A stretch of DNA of 64,000 bases from an uncultured Candidatus Saccharibacteria bacterium (GCA_938040655.1 CALHZK010000005.1:36622-100621), one strand, 5' to 3'. Shown: positions 28,434 through 37,249, counted from the first letter of the stretch. Notes: generated by a model not told the origin, from the letters alone. Program-made: numbers and translations.

Positions 28434-29711
28434 ATGGATAATAGTGCACAGAAAAAATCATCGCGGTCGGCCAATACCAAAGCGGCAAGCACCCAAAAAC
28501 CTACGAAGCCTTCGGCACATGCCTCAAAATCATCGAACGATGCCTCGCCTGCTCAGACGACACCAGCATCGCAGTCTGATGCAGCGGCAACTCCCAAACA
28601 GCCAATGTCTCGCCGCAAGAAAAAGCTGATTATAATGAGCGTGTTTGGTGCAATTGCCGCTATCCTGATAATTACAGCTGCGCTGCTTTATTTCCTCTGG
28701 TGGCAGTCACCGCGCAAGATGGTTGAAGACGCGCTATTTGGCGCTCTCACGTCACCGCAGAGCAGTATTACTATCAATAATTCTATTGCCACGTCCGGCC
28801 AGAGCAGTAACGCTATCACACTGCAGGGCACACTAAACCGCCAGGGTCAGCAGATGGAGCTGCAGGTATCAGTGACGGTTCGCGGGTTGGGTGTAGAGAA
28901 GCCCCCTAAGCTGACATTAACCGGCGTGGTCACTGAGAATGGCCAAGTGTATGTCAAGGCGAAGGATATCAAGGAAGCGATTAATGAATATATTCGGTCC
29001 GATGATAGAGATCTAGCCAATCTCCTGCCCGATAAACAGCAGCAGGTTGCTGATGTTCACCGGCGGATGAAAGAAGCTGGCGAAAAGATCGTCAAGGAGC
29101 TTGATAATCAATGGATACAATTAACCACAAGCGGTAATTCAGCCAACATCGTTTCGTGTGTGATGAAGGGCATCACGAAACCGTCTCGCGACAGTGCGGC
29201 TCGGCAAGAACTCAGCCAATTCTACCAGAAGCATCGGTTTATTCAGGTCAAAAAGTCGATTGAGGATCGTGACGGCGCCAAGGGGTTTGAGATTGGGTTT
29301 GATGGGCAGGTGATTCGAGATGACAGCTTTGCTCACGACCTGTCGGAGCTGAGTATGTTTAAAGACATCGCCAAAGACTGCCAAGTAGATAGTCGATCCA
29401 TGGCAAATGCTTTGAAGTTTATTGTCACTCAAGCAGCGAGCGATCTAGCTTCATCAGAGAACAGCGGATCGATGCGGCTGTGGGTCGACCCGTTGTCGCA
29501 CCAGCTGCGCCAGTCAGAAGCGGCTCACGCAATCGGGGGAACTAAGCTGAAGTCTCATTCAGCGGTTGACTTTAACAAAAAAGTGACTGTTACCGCGCCA
29601 AAGCAAGCGAAGAGTCTCGATGAGGCGCTTGCAGTACTGAAGTCGCTGAATATAGACGTCTTAATGCCAGTGCCAGCTCCTCAGCCCGGAGGTATTTCGA
29701 CAGAGCTTTAG
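28434..29711 (+). CDS. Hypothetical exported protein with low-complexity N terminus
   Basis: 425 residues from ATG 28434, preceded by AGAAGG; an in-frame GTG at 28410 is less likely. About 60 residues rich in Ser, Ala, Thr, Gln and Lys precede a single membrane helix (about 70-92). The large C-terminal part is probably outside the membrane and mixes beta-rich stretches (ITLQGTLNRQGQQMELQVSV) with helices. It vaguely resembles lipid-binding lipoproteins of the LppX type, but no motif confirms this. It lies between a Mur-like ligase and leuS. Confidence 0.75.
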   Translation: MDNSAQKKSSRSANTKAASTQKPTKPSAHASKSSNDASPAQTTPASQSDAAATPKQPMSRRKKKLIIMSVFGAIAAILIITAALLYFLWWQSPRKMVEDALFGALTSPQSSITINNSIATSGQSSNAITLQGTLNRQGQQMELQVSVTVRGLGVEKPPKLTLTGVVTENGQVYVKAKDIKEAINEYIRSDDRDLANLLPDKQQQVADVHRRMKEAGEKIVKELDNQWIQLTTSGNSANIVSCVMKGITKPSRDSAARQELSQFYQKHRFIQVKKSIEDRDGAKGFEIGFDGQVIRDDSFAHDLSELSMFKDIAKDCQVDSRSMANALKFIVTQAASDLASSENSGSMRLWVDPLSHQLRQSEAAHAIGGTKLKSHSAVDFNKKVTVTAPKQAKSLDEALAVLKSLNIDVLMPVPAPQPGGISTEL

Positions 29712-29731
29712 AGACTACCAGATATCCGTGA

Positions 29732-29737
29732 TATACT
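29732..29737 (+). promoter_or_regulatory. -10 box of leuS, leaderless
   Basis: TATACT is 7 nt before ATG 29745. Confidence 0.6.
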
Positions 29738-29744
29738 GGCAGGT

Positions 29745-32345
29745 ATGAAGCGATACAACCCGACTGATATTGAACAGAAATGGCAAGACGCCTGGGAGCG
29801 TGAGGGGACGTACGTCGCTAATCTTGCCGACAGCACAAAACCGAAGTATTACAGCCTGAGCATGCTGCCAGGAATTACCGGTGCAGGTATTCACATCGGT
29901 CATGGCCGGACCTTCCAGTTTGCTGACATCAAGGCTCGCTTCAAGCGCCAGCAGGGGTACAATGTCTACCATCCAATTGGCTGGGATAGCTTCGGTCTGC
30001 CAGTGGAGAATTATGCCATCAAGGTTGGTAAGACGCCGCGCCTGGCGCACGACGACGCAAAAGTTCACTTCAAAGAGCAGTTGAAGCGCCTTGGCTTTAG
30101 CTATGACTGGACGAAAGAAATTTCTACCGCCGATCCGGAATATTACAAATGGACACAGTGGATTTTTACGCAACTATATACCCATGGGCTTGCCTATCAA
30201 AAAGAACAACCACAGTGGTGGTGTGAAACTGACAACACGGTACTGGCCAATGAGCAGGTCGAGGGCGGCAAATGCTGGCGCTGTGGCAATCCTGTGACAA
30301 AGCGCAACCTCAAGCAGTGGTTCTTCCGCATTACGGCCTATGCTGATGAGATTTTGGAGGCGACTGATGACCTAGACTGGACGGAAATGGTCAAAACTAT
30401 GCAGAAAAATTGGATTGGCCGGTCGGTTGGCGCGGAAGTTGACTTTGTAGTCAACGGACAGGATGCCATTATTACCGTATTCACCACGCGCCCTGATACC
30501 CTCTGTGGTGTGTCGTATCTGGCGCTCGCGCCAGAACATCCGTTGGTGCCACAATTGGTGAATACTGACACGCAGAGCAAAGTCGACGCATATATTGAAG
30601 CAGCACAGCAAAAGTCTGATGTTGAACGTCAGGAAAATAAGGACAAAACTGGTGTATTTACCGGCAGCTATGCAGTTAATCCGGTCAATGGCCAGAAGCT
30701 GCCAATTTGGGTGGCAGATTATGTTCTCGGTGGCTACGGTACGGGTGCGGTCATGGCAGTGCCGGCACACGATGAGCGTGACTTTGCCTTTGCTGAGAAA
30801 TTTGATTTGCCAATTATTCAGGTGGTTGACAAGCCAGAGGATTCATCGGACATTGGTTGTTATACCGGTGAGGGTGAATTAATCAACTCTGGTCAGTTTA
30901 ACGGCATACGCAGCGAGGATGCGCGTGAGCAGATTGTGGCCTGGCTCGATCAGCAAGGTACTGGCCGCAGCAAGACAACCTATAAAATGCGTGATTGGTT
31001 GATTTCTCGCCAGCGCTATTGGGGCGCGCCGATTCCGATCGTGCATGTCGATGGTCTCGAGCCAATTGCCGTGGCAGACGAGTGCTTACCAGTAATCTTG
31101 CCAGAGGTCGAGAATTTCAAACCGACCGGCGGTAATACGTCAGTCCTGGCGCAGGTTGATGATTGGGTGCGCGTGTGGGTTGATGCTGAAACGGGTAAAA
31201 CCGCGCCGATCAGCGAGCCGAAGCCAGCGGGCGACAATTGGCGTGAAGGTAGGCGCGAAACTGACACGCTGGATGGCTACGCCTGCTCTAGCTGGTACTT
31301 CCTACGCTATCTTGATCCGCATAATGACGCTCAGGCGTGGGATCCGACACGGATTCAGCACTGGATGCCGGTTGATTATTACAATGGTGCTGATCACGCG
31401 GTGGCGCACTTGCTATATAGCCGTTTTTGGACACGCTTTTTCTACAAACTTGGTCTCGTGCCGACGCCGGAGCCATTCAAGCGGATGATGTACAATGCCT
31501 ACATTATGGCGCCCGATGGCCAAAAGATGTCTAAGTCTAAGGGTAACGTCATCGATCCGATGGAGATCATGGATAGCGGTTACGGTGCCGATGCACTGCG
31601 GGTCTACGAGATGTTTATCGCACCGTACGATATGGATGCACCGTGGGATCCGCGCGGGGTACCGGGGACATATCGGTTCTTGAATCGAGTGTGGAATGTG
31701 GTGCAGGAGTTTGTTGAGGCGGCTACATTACCTCCTCTGACAGAGGCTGTGAAGTGTTCGCGAATAGCGGACACTTCAGCCGAACGCTCGCGAGAAATCT
31801 CCAGTGGAGATTTGAGCGAAGAGTGTACTCTGGAAGAGGATGGTGATGTAGTCGCGGAGCTGTTGCGCCTCACTCACCTCACTATCAAGAAAGTCACTCG
31901 CGATATCGAGGACGAAAAGTTCAACACTGCGGTGGCAGCGATGATGGAGATGGTCAACGGTCTGTATAAGTGCAAAGAGGCGCACGGTATCCACGCATCA
32001 GAAGACTGGCAATTTGCGCTAGAGAGTTTACTGCAGATTTTGGCGCCATTTGCACCACATATCACCGAGGAATTGTGGCACCAGCTCGGACACGCTGATA
32101 GTATCCATATTGCCCACTGGCCGCAGTGGGATGACCGCTATCTGGTCAGCGACGATATGACAATTGTCGTCCAGGTCAATGGTAAACTGCGCGCCAAACT
32201 ACAGCTACCACATCAGGCTGACCAGGCCGCGGTCGAAAAAGCGGCGCTGGCAGACGAGGCGGTGGCACGCCATTTGGGTGGCCGGATCCCCAAGAAAATC
32301 ATCTATCTACCGGGTCGCTTACTCAATATTGTGGTCGCGCCGTAG
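29745..32345 (+). CDS. leuS: Leucyl-tRNA synthetase with a palindromic insertion
   Basis: 866 residues. The class I motifs are clear: HIGH box IHIGHGRTF near residue 50 and KMSKS box DGQKMSKSKGNVID near residue 590. A zinc-like CWRC element and the editing domain (FTTRPDTLCGVSYL, GTGAVMAVPAHDERD) lie between. The anticodon-binding domain follows. About 35 low-complexity residues (rich in Ser, Glu, Arg, with one Cys) separate the catalytic core from the anticodon domain and are encoded by a run of inverted repeats at 31734-31831. Confidence 0.96.
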   Translation: MKRYNPTDIEQKWQDAWEREGTYVANLADSTKPKYYSLSMLPGITGAGIHIGHGRTFQFADIKARFKRQQGYNVYHPIGWDSFGLPVENYAIKVGKTPRLAHDDAKVHFKEQLKRLGFSYDWTKEISTADPEYYKWTQWIFTQLYTHGLAYQKEQPQWWCETDNTVLANEQVEGGKCWRCGNPVTKRNLKQWFFRITAYADEILEATDDLDWTEMVKTMQKNWIGRSVGAEVDFVVNGQDAIITVFTTRPDTLCGVSYLALAPEHPLVPQLVNTDTQSKVDAYIEAAQQKSDVERQENKDKTGVFTGSYAVNPVNGQKLPIWVADYVLGGYGTGAVMAVPAHDERDFAFAEKFDLPIIQVVDKPEDSSDIGCYTGEGELINSGQFNGIRSEDAREQIVAWLDQQGTGRSKTTYKMRDWLISRQRYWGAPIPIVHVDGLEPIAVADECLPVILPEVENFKPTGGNTSVLAQVDDWVRVWVDAETGKTAPISEPKPAGDNWREGRRETDTLDGYACSSWYFLRYLDPHNDAQAWDPTRIQHWMPVDYYNGADHAVAHLLYSRFWTRFFYKLGLVPTPEPFKRMMYNAYIMAPDGQKMSKSKGNVIDPMEIMDSGYGADALRVYEMFIAPYDMDAPWDPRGVPGTYRFLNRVWNVVQEFVEAATLPPLTEAVKCSRIADTSAERSREISSGDLSEECTLEEDGDVVAELLRLTHLTIKKVTRDIEDEKFNTAVAAMMEMVNGLYKCKEAHGIHASEDWQFALESLLQILAPFAPHITEELWHQLGHADSIHIAHWPQWDDRYLVSDDMTIVVQVNGKLRAKLQLPHQADQAAVEKAALADEAVARHLGGRIPKKIIYLPGRLLNIVVAP
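31734..31831 (+). repeat. Run of four inverted repeats inside leuS
   Basis: CCTCTG/CAGAGG (31734-31746); an 11-bp stem with one wobble (31751-31761 with 31767-31777, loop GAATA); CGCTC plus AAATCTCC pairing with GGAGATTT plus GAGCG (31785-31818); AGAGT/ACTCT (31820-31831). All lie in one open frame and encode the non-conserved linker of LeuRS. Confidence 0.7.
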
Positions 32346-32358
32346 TCAGATCAATCAA

Positions 32359-32386
32359 AAATCCCCACGCTGTCTTGTGGGGATTT
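32359..32386. terminator. Bidirectional terminator between leuS and the broken lipoprotein gene
   Basis: AAATCCCCAC (32359-32368) pairs perfectly with GTGGGGATTT (32377-32386). On the minus strand a T run follows, on the plus strand only ATTT. Confidence 0.75.
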
Positions 32387-32404
32387 CGCGTGGTAAGAGG
32401 GTGT

Positions 32405-32917
32405 TTATTTTTTCACCAGTCTGATATTGTCGGGGTTAAGTTTAGCCGTCTGCCGGCTCACCCAGACGTAGTTAGTATTTGCTGCCTGGTCAAGGCCTAA
32501 TCCTGGCAGCGCCTTCGCGACGTCACGTTCTGGTGCACCGTACCAGATACCGTTCGCTTCTTCCTTGAAAACTCGAATGTGATCGGAGGGGGTAGTGGCA
32601 CACCCCTGTATTTTCACTTCGACTAGATCGGTCGGGTCATCTATTTTTGAAGTACGCGGTACTTCGCGAATAGTTATCTTTTGGCCATCTTTCCCACATA
32701 TTTGTAGTATCCCGCCAGGTGTTGTCTCCTGGCTGATGGTAACCTCTCATTCGTTCATCCGGCTTGACTCAGTCTCGAAGGCGCCGCTGCAACCTACGCA
32801 GCAGGTAGCCCCGATCAATGCGGCCGCACCCATCTTCCGTGCTCGCTTCTTTTTGTCTAAGCTAGGCGGTGTATCTGGTGTATACAGATTATGAGAGCGC
32901 TCTGGGCATTGGCTCAT
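32405..32917 (-). pseudogene. Putative lipoprotein gene interrupted by an in-frame TGA
   Basis: A single frame of 170 codons runs from ATG 32917 (GAAAGGA 7 nt upstream) to the stop at 32405, broken only by TGA at 32747-32749 after 56 codons. The N terminus has KKKRARKMG, a hydrophobic stretch and VGCSG, which resembles a lipobox. The second part (EVTISQETTPGG, then WYGAPERDVAKALPG) is soluble. Frame and character continue across the TGA, so this looks like a recent nonsense mutation or a recoded stop. A GTG at 32617 could start a 70-residue fragment. No family recognised. Confidence 0.7.
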
Positions 32918-32990
32918 CTTTGTTCCTTTCTTGTATTGGCAGCTCGCCGCTACCAGATAGAAAGATAGAAATTATGTAGGTGTGATCGAC

Positions 32991-33019
32991 ATAGTAACAC
33001 AAGAGGTCAAAAAAGTCAA
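32991..33019 (-). promoter_or_regulatory. Promoter of the interrupted lipoprotein gene
   Basis: On the minus strand TTGACT (33014-33019), 17-nt spacer, TACTAT (32991-32996). It is intact although the gene it serves is broken. Confidence 0.6.
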
Positions 33020-33051
33020 TATAGTATTCTTCGGCCTCTTTGGCGGCCGAC

Positions 33052-33080
33052 TTGAGATTTTTGGCCAGAACCGCTATAAT
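33052..33080 (+). promoter_or_regulatory. Promoter of rpmF-nusB
   Basis: TTGAGA (33052-33057), 17-nt spacer, TATAAT (33075-33080), then a leader of about 35 nt with AAGGAG before ATG 33123. It diverges from the lipoprotein promoter. Confidence 0.7.
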
Positions 33081-33122
33081 GAAGCCCAAGCGTTTAACCA
33101 ACTGAATAAGGAGATTGTTTGT

Positions 33123-33269
33123 ATGGCACAACCAAAAAAGCAGAGTAGCCCTCGTAAAACCGGGCTTCGCCGGAGTCATTTAGTCGTTAAGTTAGCCCGT
33201 CGCGTAAACGGTACCTCACCAGTGAAAGCCAAGACCACCAAGCGCGAAACTGGCAAGAACATCAAATAA
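33123..33269 (+). CDS. rpmF: Large ribosomal subunit protein bL32
   Basis: 48 residues, very basic, beginning MAQPKKQSSPRKTGLRRSH as in many bL32 proteins. The usual Cys zinc ribbon is absent, as in C-minus forms. The longer frame upstream is rejected because AAGGAG fits ATG 33123 and the bL32 N terminus begins there. nusB starts 30 nt after the stop. Confidence 0.85.
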   Translation: MAQPKKQSSPRKTGLRRSHLVVKLARRVNGTSPVKAKTTKRETGKNIK

Positions 33270-33299
33270 TAACCAAATACGAACGGGACGCTGAAGGGT

Positions 33300-33758
33300 A
33301 TGGCATCGAATCGTCATTTGGGGCGGATCATTGCACTGCAGACACTGTACGAGTGCGAGTTTCGTCGTGAGGTTGGTGATCACACAACTGCCTATGAATC
33401 GATACTGACGCGCAACCTCGCCAAGTATCAGTCAGCAGTTGAAGATACTGACTTTGTGCGGACAGTTGTTGCCGGTGTACTGACACACCAGTCGACGTTA
33501 GACGAGACGTTGCGGCCGCTGGCGCCAGAGTGGCCGATTGAGCAGATCGGTCGGATTGACCGAGCAGTGCTCAGACTGGGGCTCTATGAGCTCTTGTATG
33601 CTGGCGATATTGTGCCGCCAAAAGTCGCGATCAACGAGGCAGTTGAGCTGGCGAAAGCGTTTGGTTCGGATAACTCAGGGAAGTTCGTGAACGGTGTACT
33701 TGGGACCGCGTATCGTACCCTTGTGGAGGATGCCGACAGTGAAAAGAAGCAACTTTGA
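33300..33758 (+). CDS. nusB: Transcription antitermination factor NusB
   Basis: 152 residues, all helical. The N terminus ALQTLYECEF and the C-terminal signature IGRIDRAVLRLGLYELLY, PKVAINEAVELAKAFG and KFVNGVLG are diagnostic. NusB binds boxA RNA with NusE in rRNA antitermination. The 3' end overlaps the NUDIX gene by about 20 nt, giving an operon rpmF-nusB-NUDIX-rnc. Confidence 0.95.
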   Translation: MASNRHLGRIIALQTLYECEFRREVGDHTTAYESILTRNLAKYQSAVEDTDFVRTVVAGVLTHQSTLDETLRPLAPEWPIEQIGRIDRAVLRLGLYELLYAGDIVPPKVAINEAVELAKAFGSDNSGKFVNGVLGTAYRTLVEDADSEKKQL

Positions 33759-34236
33759 TGGGATAAAAAAATATTTTAGTGGCCGAAAAAAGCCGTCAAT
33801 TCAGGAAATTGTCCGAGAGCCGACCGCCGGCGGTGTAGTCTTTCGGCGCAACCAGCAGGGTGACGTAGAATTTTTGCTCTATCAAGACGCGCGTGACCGC
33901 TGGACTATTCCGAAAGGCCACATTGAGCAGGGCGAGACAGCGCAAGCGACTGCTCGCCGAGAAATTGGCGAGGAGACCGGCCTCAAAAATCTTGAATTTC
34001 ATGGTTGGTTGGGTAAGGTTAATTTTCGATATCGGCGAATTGACAAGCTGGTACTGATGACGACACAGGTTTATCTCGTCAAAGCCCTCGACCCGGATGA
34101 GAAATTGCAAAAGGAAGAATGGATGAATGGGCTCGCCTGGTTTAGTTTTCACGAGACGCTTGATGAGATTGAGTACGAAGATATCGGCAAGCTCATTCTA
34201 CTAGCAATGAAACGAATTCGTCAGGAGCAGCTATAA
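33739..34236 (+). CDS. NUDIX hydrolase
   Basis: 165 residues from GTG 33739, preferred because GGAGG (33725-33729) lies 9 nt upstream; ATG 33730 is an alternative. The NUDIX box is complete: KGHIEQGET then ARREIGEETGL. The WTIPKG segment and the TAGGVVFRR start resemble diadenosine polyphosphate hydrolase-like NUDIX proteins. The gene overlaps nusB and shares a base with the rnc start, so all three are translated together. Confidence 0.9.
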   Translation: MKRSNFDGIKKYFSGRKKPSIQEIVREPTAGGVVFRRNQQGDVEFLLYQDARDRWTIPKGHIEQGETAQATARREIGEETGLKNLEFHGWLGKVNFRYRRIDKLVLMTTQVYLVKALDPDEKLQKEEWMNGLAWFSFHETLDEIEYEDIGKLILLAMKRIRQEQL

Positions 34237-34973
34237 TGAGCGGCATGAATACTGCACCGTACCAGGAGTTTGCGCAGCAAACGCTGGGGTTTGCTTTTCG
34301 CGATATTCAGCTGCTAGTGACTGCCCTCACTCACCGTAGTTACGTCAATGAACACAGGAAATCGGTTCATGAGCATAACGAGCGTCTAGAATTTCTTGGC
34401 GACGCAGTCCTAGAGCTGGCGGTGACTGAGTATTTGTACAACCATTTTGCTGAGCCAGAGGGTATTTTGACCTCATGGCGCGCAGCACTGGTGCGCACCG
34501 AAAGTATCGGTGATGCTGGTGATAAGCTTGGTTACAGCTCGTTAATTCGTATGTCGAAGGGCGAGAAGAACGGCTCGGCACGGGCTCATCTACAGATTTT
34601 AGCTAATGCGTTTGAAGCGCTGATTGGTGCAATATATTTGGAGCGAGGTTTTGATGATGCGCGCGATTTTATTCACCGGCATATTATCGTGAGGCTTGAT
34701 GATATCTTGGCATCTGGTAGCTGGCGCGACCCAAAGTCACACCTCCAGGAGGTGTCGCAGCGAATCGATAATCACACACCGGTCTATAAGGTGCTTGCCG
34801 AGGAAGGGCCTGATCATGACAAGGTGTTTACGCTTGGAGTATTTGTGGGCGATAGGTTGATGGGGCAGGGCATCGGCCCATCGAAACAGGTTGCGCAGCA
34901 GGCGGCTGCGCGAGCAGCCTTGGCACGCTACGCTGCAATCGACGATGATGCGGGCCCACAGCAGGAAAGGTAG
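34236..34973 (+). CDS. rnc: Ribonuclease III
   Basis: 245 residues. The nuclease domain has the signature NERLEFLGDAVLEL near residue 48 and the second acidic site AFEALIGAIYLERG. A double-stranded RNA-binding domain fills about 165-235 (DPKSHLQEVSQ, ending KQVAQQAAARAALARY). RNase III processes rRNA precursors and structured RNAs. The start ATG overlaps the stop of the NUDIX gene by one base. Confidence 0.96.
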   Translation: MSGMNTAPYQEFAQQTLGFAFRDIQLLVTALTHRSYVNEHRKSVHEHNERLEFLGDAVLELAVTEYLYNHFAEPEGILTSWRAALVRTESIGDAGDKLGYSSLIRMSKGEKNGSARAHLQILANAFEALIGAIYLERGFDDARDFIHRHIIVRLDDILASGSWRDPKSHLQEVSQRIDNHTPVYKVLAEEGPDHDKVFTLGVFVGDRLMGQGIGPSKQVAQQAAARAALARYAAIDDDAGPQQER

Positions 34974-35040
34974 ACAAAGAAACTACAGCAAAATATAAGA
35001 GGAATTATGCAGTGATTTGCTCTCGTCAAACCGCTTGTGA

Positions 35041-35046
35041 TATAAT
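35041..35046 (+). promoter_or_regulatory. -10 box of khpA
   Basis: TATAAT about 35 nt before ATG 35081, with AAGGAGG before the start. Confidence 0.6.
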
Positions 35047-35080
35047 GAAGGCACAGTATAATTCCAGAAGGAGGGGCAGA

Positions 35081-35464
35081 ATGTCAACGATTGATCAGCA
35101 GTTTGTGGAGTATGTGGTAAAGGCGCTTGTCGGCCATCCAGACGATGTCGTAGTAGAGCGCCTGATCGACGAGAAGGGGGTGCTTCTCACGCTCACCGTT
35201 AACCCTGAAGATCTTGGCCGAGTAATCGGTAAGCGCGGTGGTACGGCTCAGAGCCTACGGACACTCTTGCGAGCACTGGGTACGAAAAATGATGCGCGCT
35301 ATAATCTCAAAATTGTCAACAACGATGGCTTTACCGGTACACCAGCGCCTGGCGAATCACACCCGTCTGTGGATAGTGCAACAGGGGTTGATGTGGAAAA
35401 CCACTCCTCCTACGCAGAAAATGCCCGAAAAGAGCTTGCAGAATTAGATGATCTTGATATATAA
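35081..35464 (+). CDS. khpA: KH-domain RNA-binding protein (KhpA-like, with C-terminal extension)
   Basis: 127 residues from ATG 35081, chosen because AAGGAGG lies just upstream. The KH core is DLGRVIGKRGGTAQSLRTLLRALG with the GxxG loop GKRG. KhpA normally has about 76-80 residues, so roughly 45 extra residues form an acidic, probably disordered tail ending in Asp-rich sequence. KhpA binds RNA and affects cell-wall growth with KhpB. In many genomes it is followed by rimM-trmD; here only trmD follows. Confidence 0.92.
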   Translation: MSTIDQQFVEYVVKALVGHPDDVVVERLIDEKGVLLTLTVNPEDLGRVIGKRGGTAQSLRTLLRALGTKNDARYNLKIVNNDGFTGTPAPGESHPSVDSATGVDVENHSSYAENARKELAELDDLDI

Positions 35465-35546
35465 TAACTATTAGTTCAAGCACGAACAATATGCGAGAAC
35501 AGCTCTATGCGAGCAATGGGTAACCATTGAGAGCCTTATTTGTGCT

Positions 35547-35580
35547 AAAAAACCGTCCGCCTTCAAGGGGCGGTTTTTTG
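35547..35580 (+). terminator. Intrinsic terminator after khpA
   Basis: AAACCGTCC pairs with GGGCGGTTT over 9 bp with one wobble, followed by T6. It lies immediately before the trmD promoter. Confidence 0.85.
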
Positions 35581-35583
35581 GTG

Positions 35584-35589
35584 TATAAT
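35584..35589 (+). promoter_or_regulatory. -10 box of trmD, leaderless
   Basis: TATAAT ends 8 nt before ATG 35598. Confidence 0.65.
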
Positions 35590-35597
35590 GAGAGGCG

Positions 35598-36272
35598 ATG
35601 AGAAAGTTTCAGGTAATTACGCTGTTTCCAGAGATGGTTGAAGGGGTGTTTAGCACCTCAATGTTATGGAAAGCACAAAAAGAAGGTATTGTTCAACTGA
35701 CGACCGTTCAGCTGCGAGATTTTGGTCTGGGCCCACGCCATCAGGTTGATGACACCCCGTATGGCGGGGGAGATGGAATGCTGCTCATGGTCGAGCCGCT
35801 ATGGCGCGCGGTCAGGTATGCCAAATCACAGGACCCACAGGCGATGGTTGTGCTGACCAGCCCACGAGGTCAGCGTTGGCATCAGGCGATGGCCCGCCAG
35901 CACGCAGCCGATTCTCGAGGCATTATCTTTATCTGTGGGCGGTATGAAGGGGTTGACGAGCGAATTTTGGCAGTGGTTGATGAGCAGTGGAGTATTGGCG
36001 ACTTTGTATTGACTGGCGGTGAGCTCCCGGCGATGACGATGATTGATTCAATTGTCCGGCTGATTCCTGGAGTACTTGGCGGTGAGCTATCGGCACAGAT
36101 TGAAAGTTTTACAGATGGGTCGACATTAGAATATCCGCAGTATACGCGGCCAGAGGAGTTCCAGGGCATGCGAGTGCCGTTGGTATTGTTGAGTGGCCAC
36201 CATGCGCGTATTGCCGAATGGCGCTACCAGCAGTCGCAGCGCCTCACTAAAAAGAATACCTCCCAGGCCTGA
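35598..36272 (+). CDS. trmD: tRNA (guanine-N1)-methyltransferase
   Basis: 224 residues. SPOUT-class trefoil-knot motifs: VDDTPYGGGDGMLLM near residue 50, then IFICGRYEGVDER and WSIGDFVLTGGELPAM. TrmD methylates G37 of tRNAs reading CNN and prevents frameshifting. It follows a terminator, so it is a separate transcript from khpA. Confidence 0.96.
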   Translation: MRKFQVITLFPEMVEGVFSTSMLWKAQKEGIVQLTTVQLRDFGLGPRHQVDDTPYGGGDGMLLMVEPLWRAVRYAKSQDPQAMVVLTSPRGQRWHQAMARQHAADSRGIIFICGRYEGVDERILAVVDEQWSIGDFVLTGGELPAMTMIDSIVRLIPGVLGGELSAQIESFTDGSTLEYPQYTRPEEFQGMRVPLVLLSGHHARIAEWRYQQSQRLTKKNTSQA

Positions 36273-36291
36273 GTGGCGGTGGAGGTATTCT
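36253..36291. terminator. Long hairpin at the end of trmD
   Basis: AGAATACCTCC (36253-36263) pairs perfectly with GGAGGTATTCT (36281-36291). The stem overlaps the trmD stop. A T run follows only on the minus strand, where no gene ends here. Confidence 0.55.
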
Positions 36292-36462
36292 GGTTGTGGT
36301 GGATGTCGTAGAGCGAACAATATCACGTGGTGTTTGTTTTGGTCTATTCGCTACTTGCACTGTACGGTGTTTATCAAAAAAACGCAAGCTTTTTGGCAAA
36401 AAATACAACGAACTTGAGCTTTTTTGTGAGATCGCTATAATAGTGAGAAATAGGTGTCTATT

Positions 36463-36894
36463 ATGACGACGACGAAGATTCTCCACGTATCAACTCTCCA
36501 TGTTGTCCGACTCGTTGTGGCGGCCATAGTATTGGGGCTGCTCCTTGCGCAGCTGTTTACTTTTGAGCGGTTTCCTGCCTTGATCGGGCTCGAGAAACCT
36601 TTGGCGGTGGCGGCTGCCGTGAGCCTGGTGGTGTGTGAAACGACCGCGTTGCCATTTTGGCTGATGCTACGACTATCAACGCGCATGGTGCGAGTAAGCG
36701 GTGCTGCCGGCTTCTTGGCACTTTGTATACTGACGATTCTTGAAGCAATCGCCGCTGGCCAAGGGGTCTCGGTGTTGTTTGGTGCAACTTTTGCGCTACC
36801 GAGCGGCGGGTGGTCGTGGTGGTTCTTGCTTGGCCTATGGATTTTAGCGCTGTGGGCAAGTGGAATGCGTATGTCTAAGTCACATAAAAAATGA
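36463..36894 (+). CDS. Hypothetical four-TM membrane protein
   Basis: 143 residues from ATG 36463; GTG 36454 is an alternative nearer to the TATAAT at 36436-36441. Four hydrophobic segments are visible, with charged loops between. The shape (FPALIGLEKPLAVAAAVSL, then WLMLR) recalls DoxX/MauE-like small membrane proteins, without firm motifs. It lies alone between trmD and tRNA-Gln. Confidence 0.7.
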   Translation: MTTTKILHVSTLHVVRLVVAAIVLGLLLAQLFTFERFPALIGLEKPLAVAAAVSLVVCETTALPFWLMLRLSTRMVRVSGAAGFLALCILTILEAIAAGQGVSVLFGATFALPSGGWSWWFLLGLWILALWASGMRMSKSHKK

Positions 36895-36988
36895 CCTCTT
36901 GTGAGGCTGTTTGAGTGCAATAATCTAAGTGATGTTTGCTGGACCACCTTTTCGTCACAAATAGATAACAGAAGGTTATTCAGCTTAT

Positions 36989-37028
36989 GAACCGCGTTCC
37001 GAGGGAAGGTCGCGTGGTTTTTATTTTT
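36989..37028 (+). terminator. Probable terminator after the four-TM protein
   Basis: AACCGCG and CGCGTGGTT pair with a bulge and are followed by a T-rich run with a few A. The stem is weak. Confidence 0.45.
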
Positions 37029-37096
37029 GGTAAGAACGAAGAAAAACCAATAAAAAAGTCGCCACTTTAGGCGACGATCTTGAAAAACCCATAATG

Positions 37097-37171
37097 TGGC
37101 TGGGGTGGAGGGATTCGAACCCCCGAATGACGGGACCAGAACCCGTTGCCTTACCACTTGGCGACACCCCA
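37097..37171 (-). tRNA. tRNA-Gln (anticodon CTG)
   Basis: On the minus strand the acceptor TGGGGTG pairs with CACCCCA; anticodon stem ACGGG/CCCGT with loop TTCTGGT; T-loop TTCGAAT; discriminator G and encoded CCA. Confidence 0.93.
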
Positions 37172-37236
37172 GTGTCTAGGAAGATTATACTACGCTGATA
37201 TCGACTTTTCAAGTTTATTTTCCTGCCAGTACGGGG

Positions 37237-37242
37237 TATACT
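37237..37242 (+). promoter_or_regulatory. -10 box of the PAP2 gene, leaderless
   Basis: TATACT ends 7 nt before ATG 37250. Confidence 0.6.
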
Positions 37243-37249
37243 AACAGTC

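Noticed and set aside
32405..32917. Use of TGA as a sense codon (Gly) as in SR1/Gracilibacteria
   Set aside because: Several complete genes here end properly at TGA (ruvX, mltG, nusB, UDG-like), and conserved genes contain no internal TGA.
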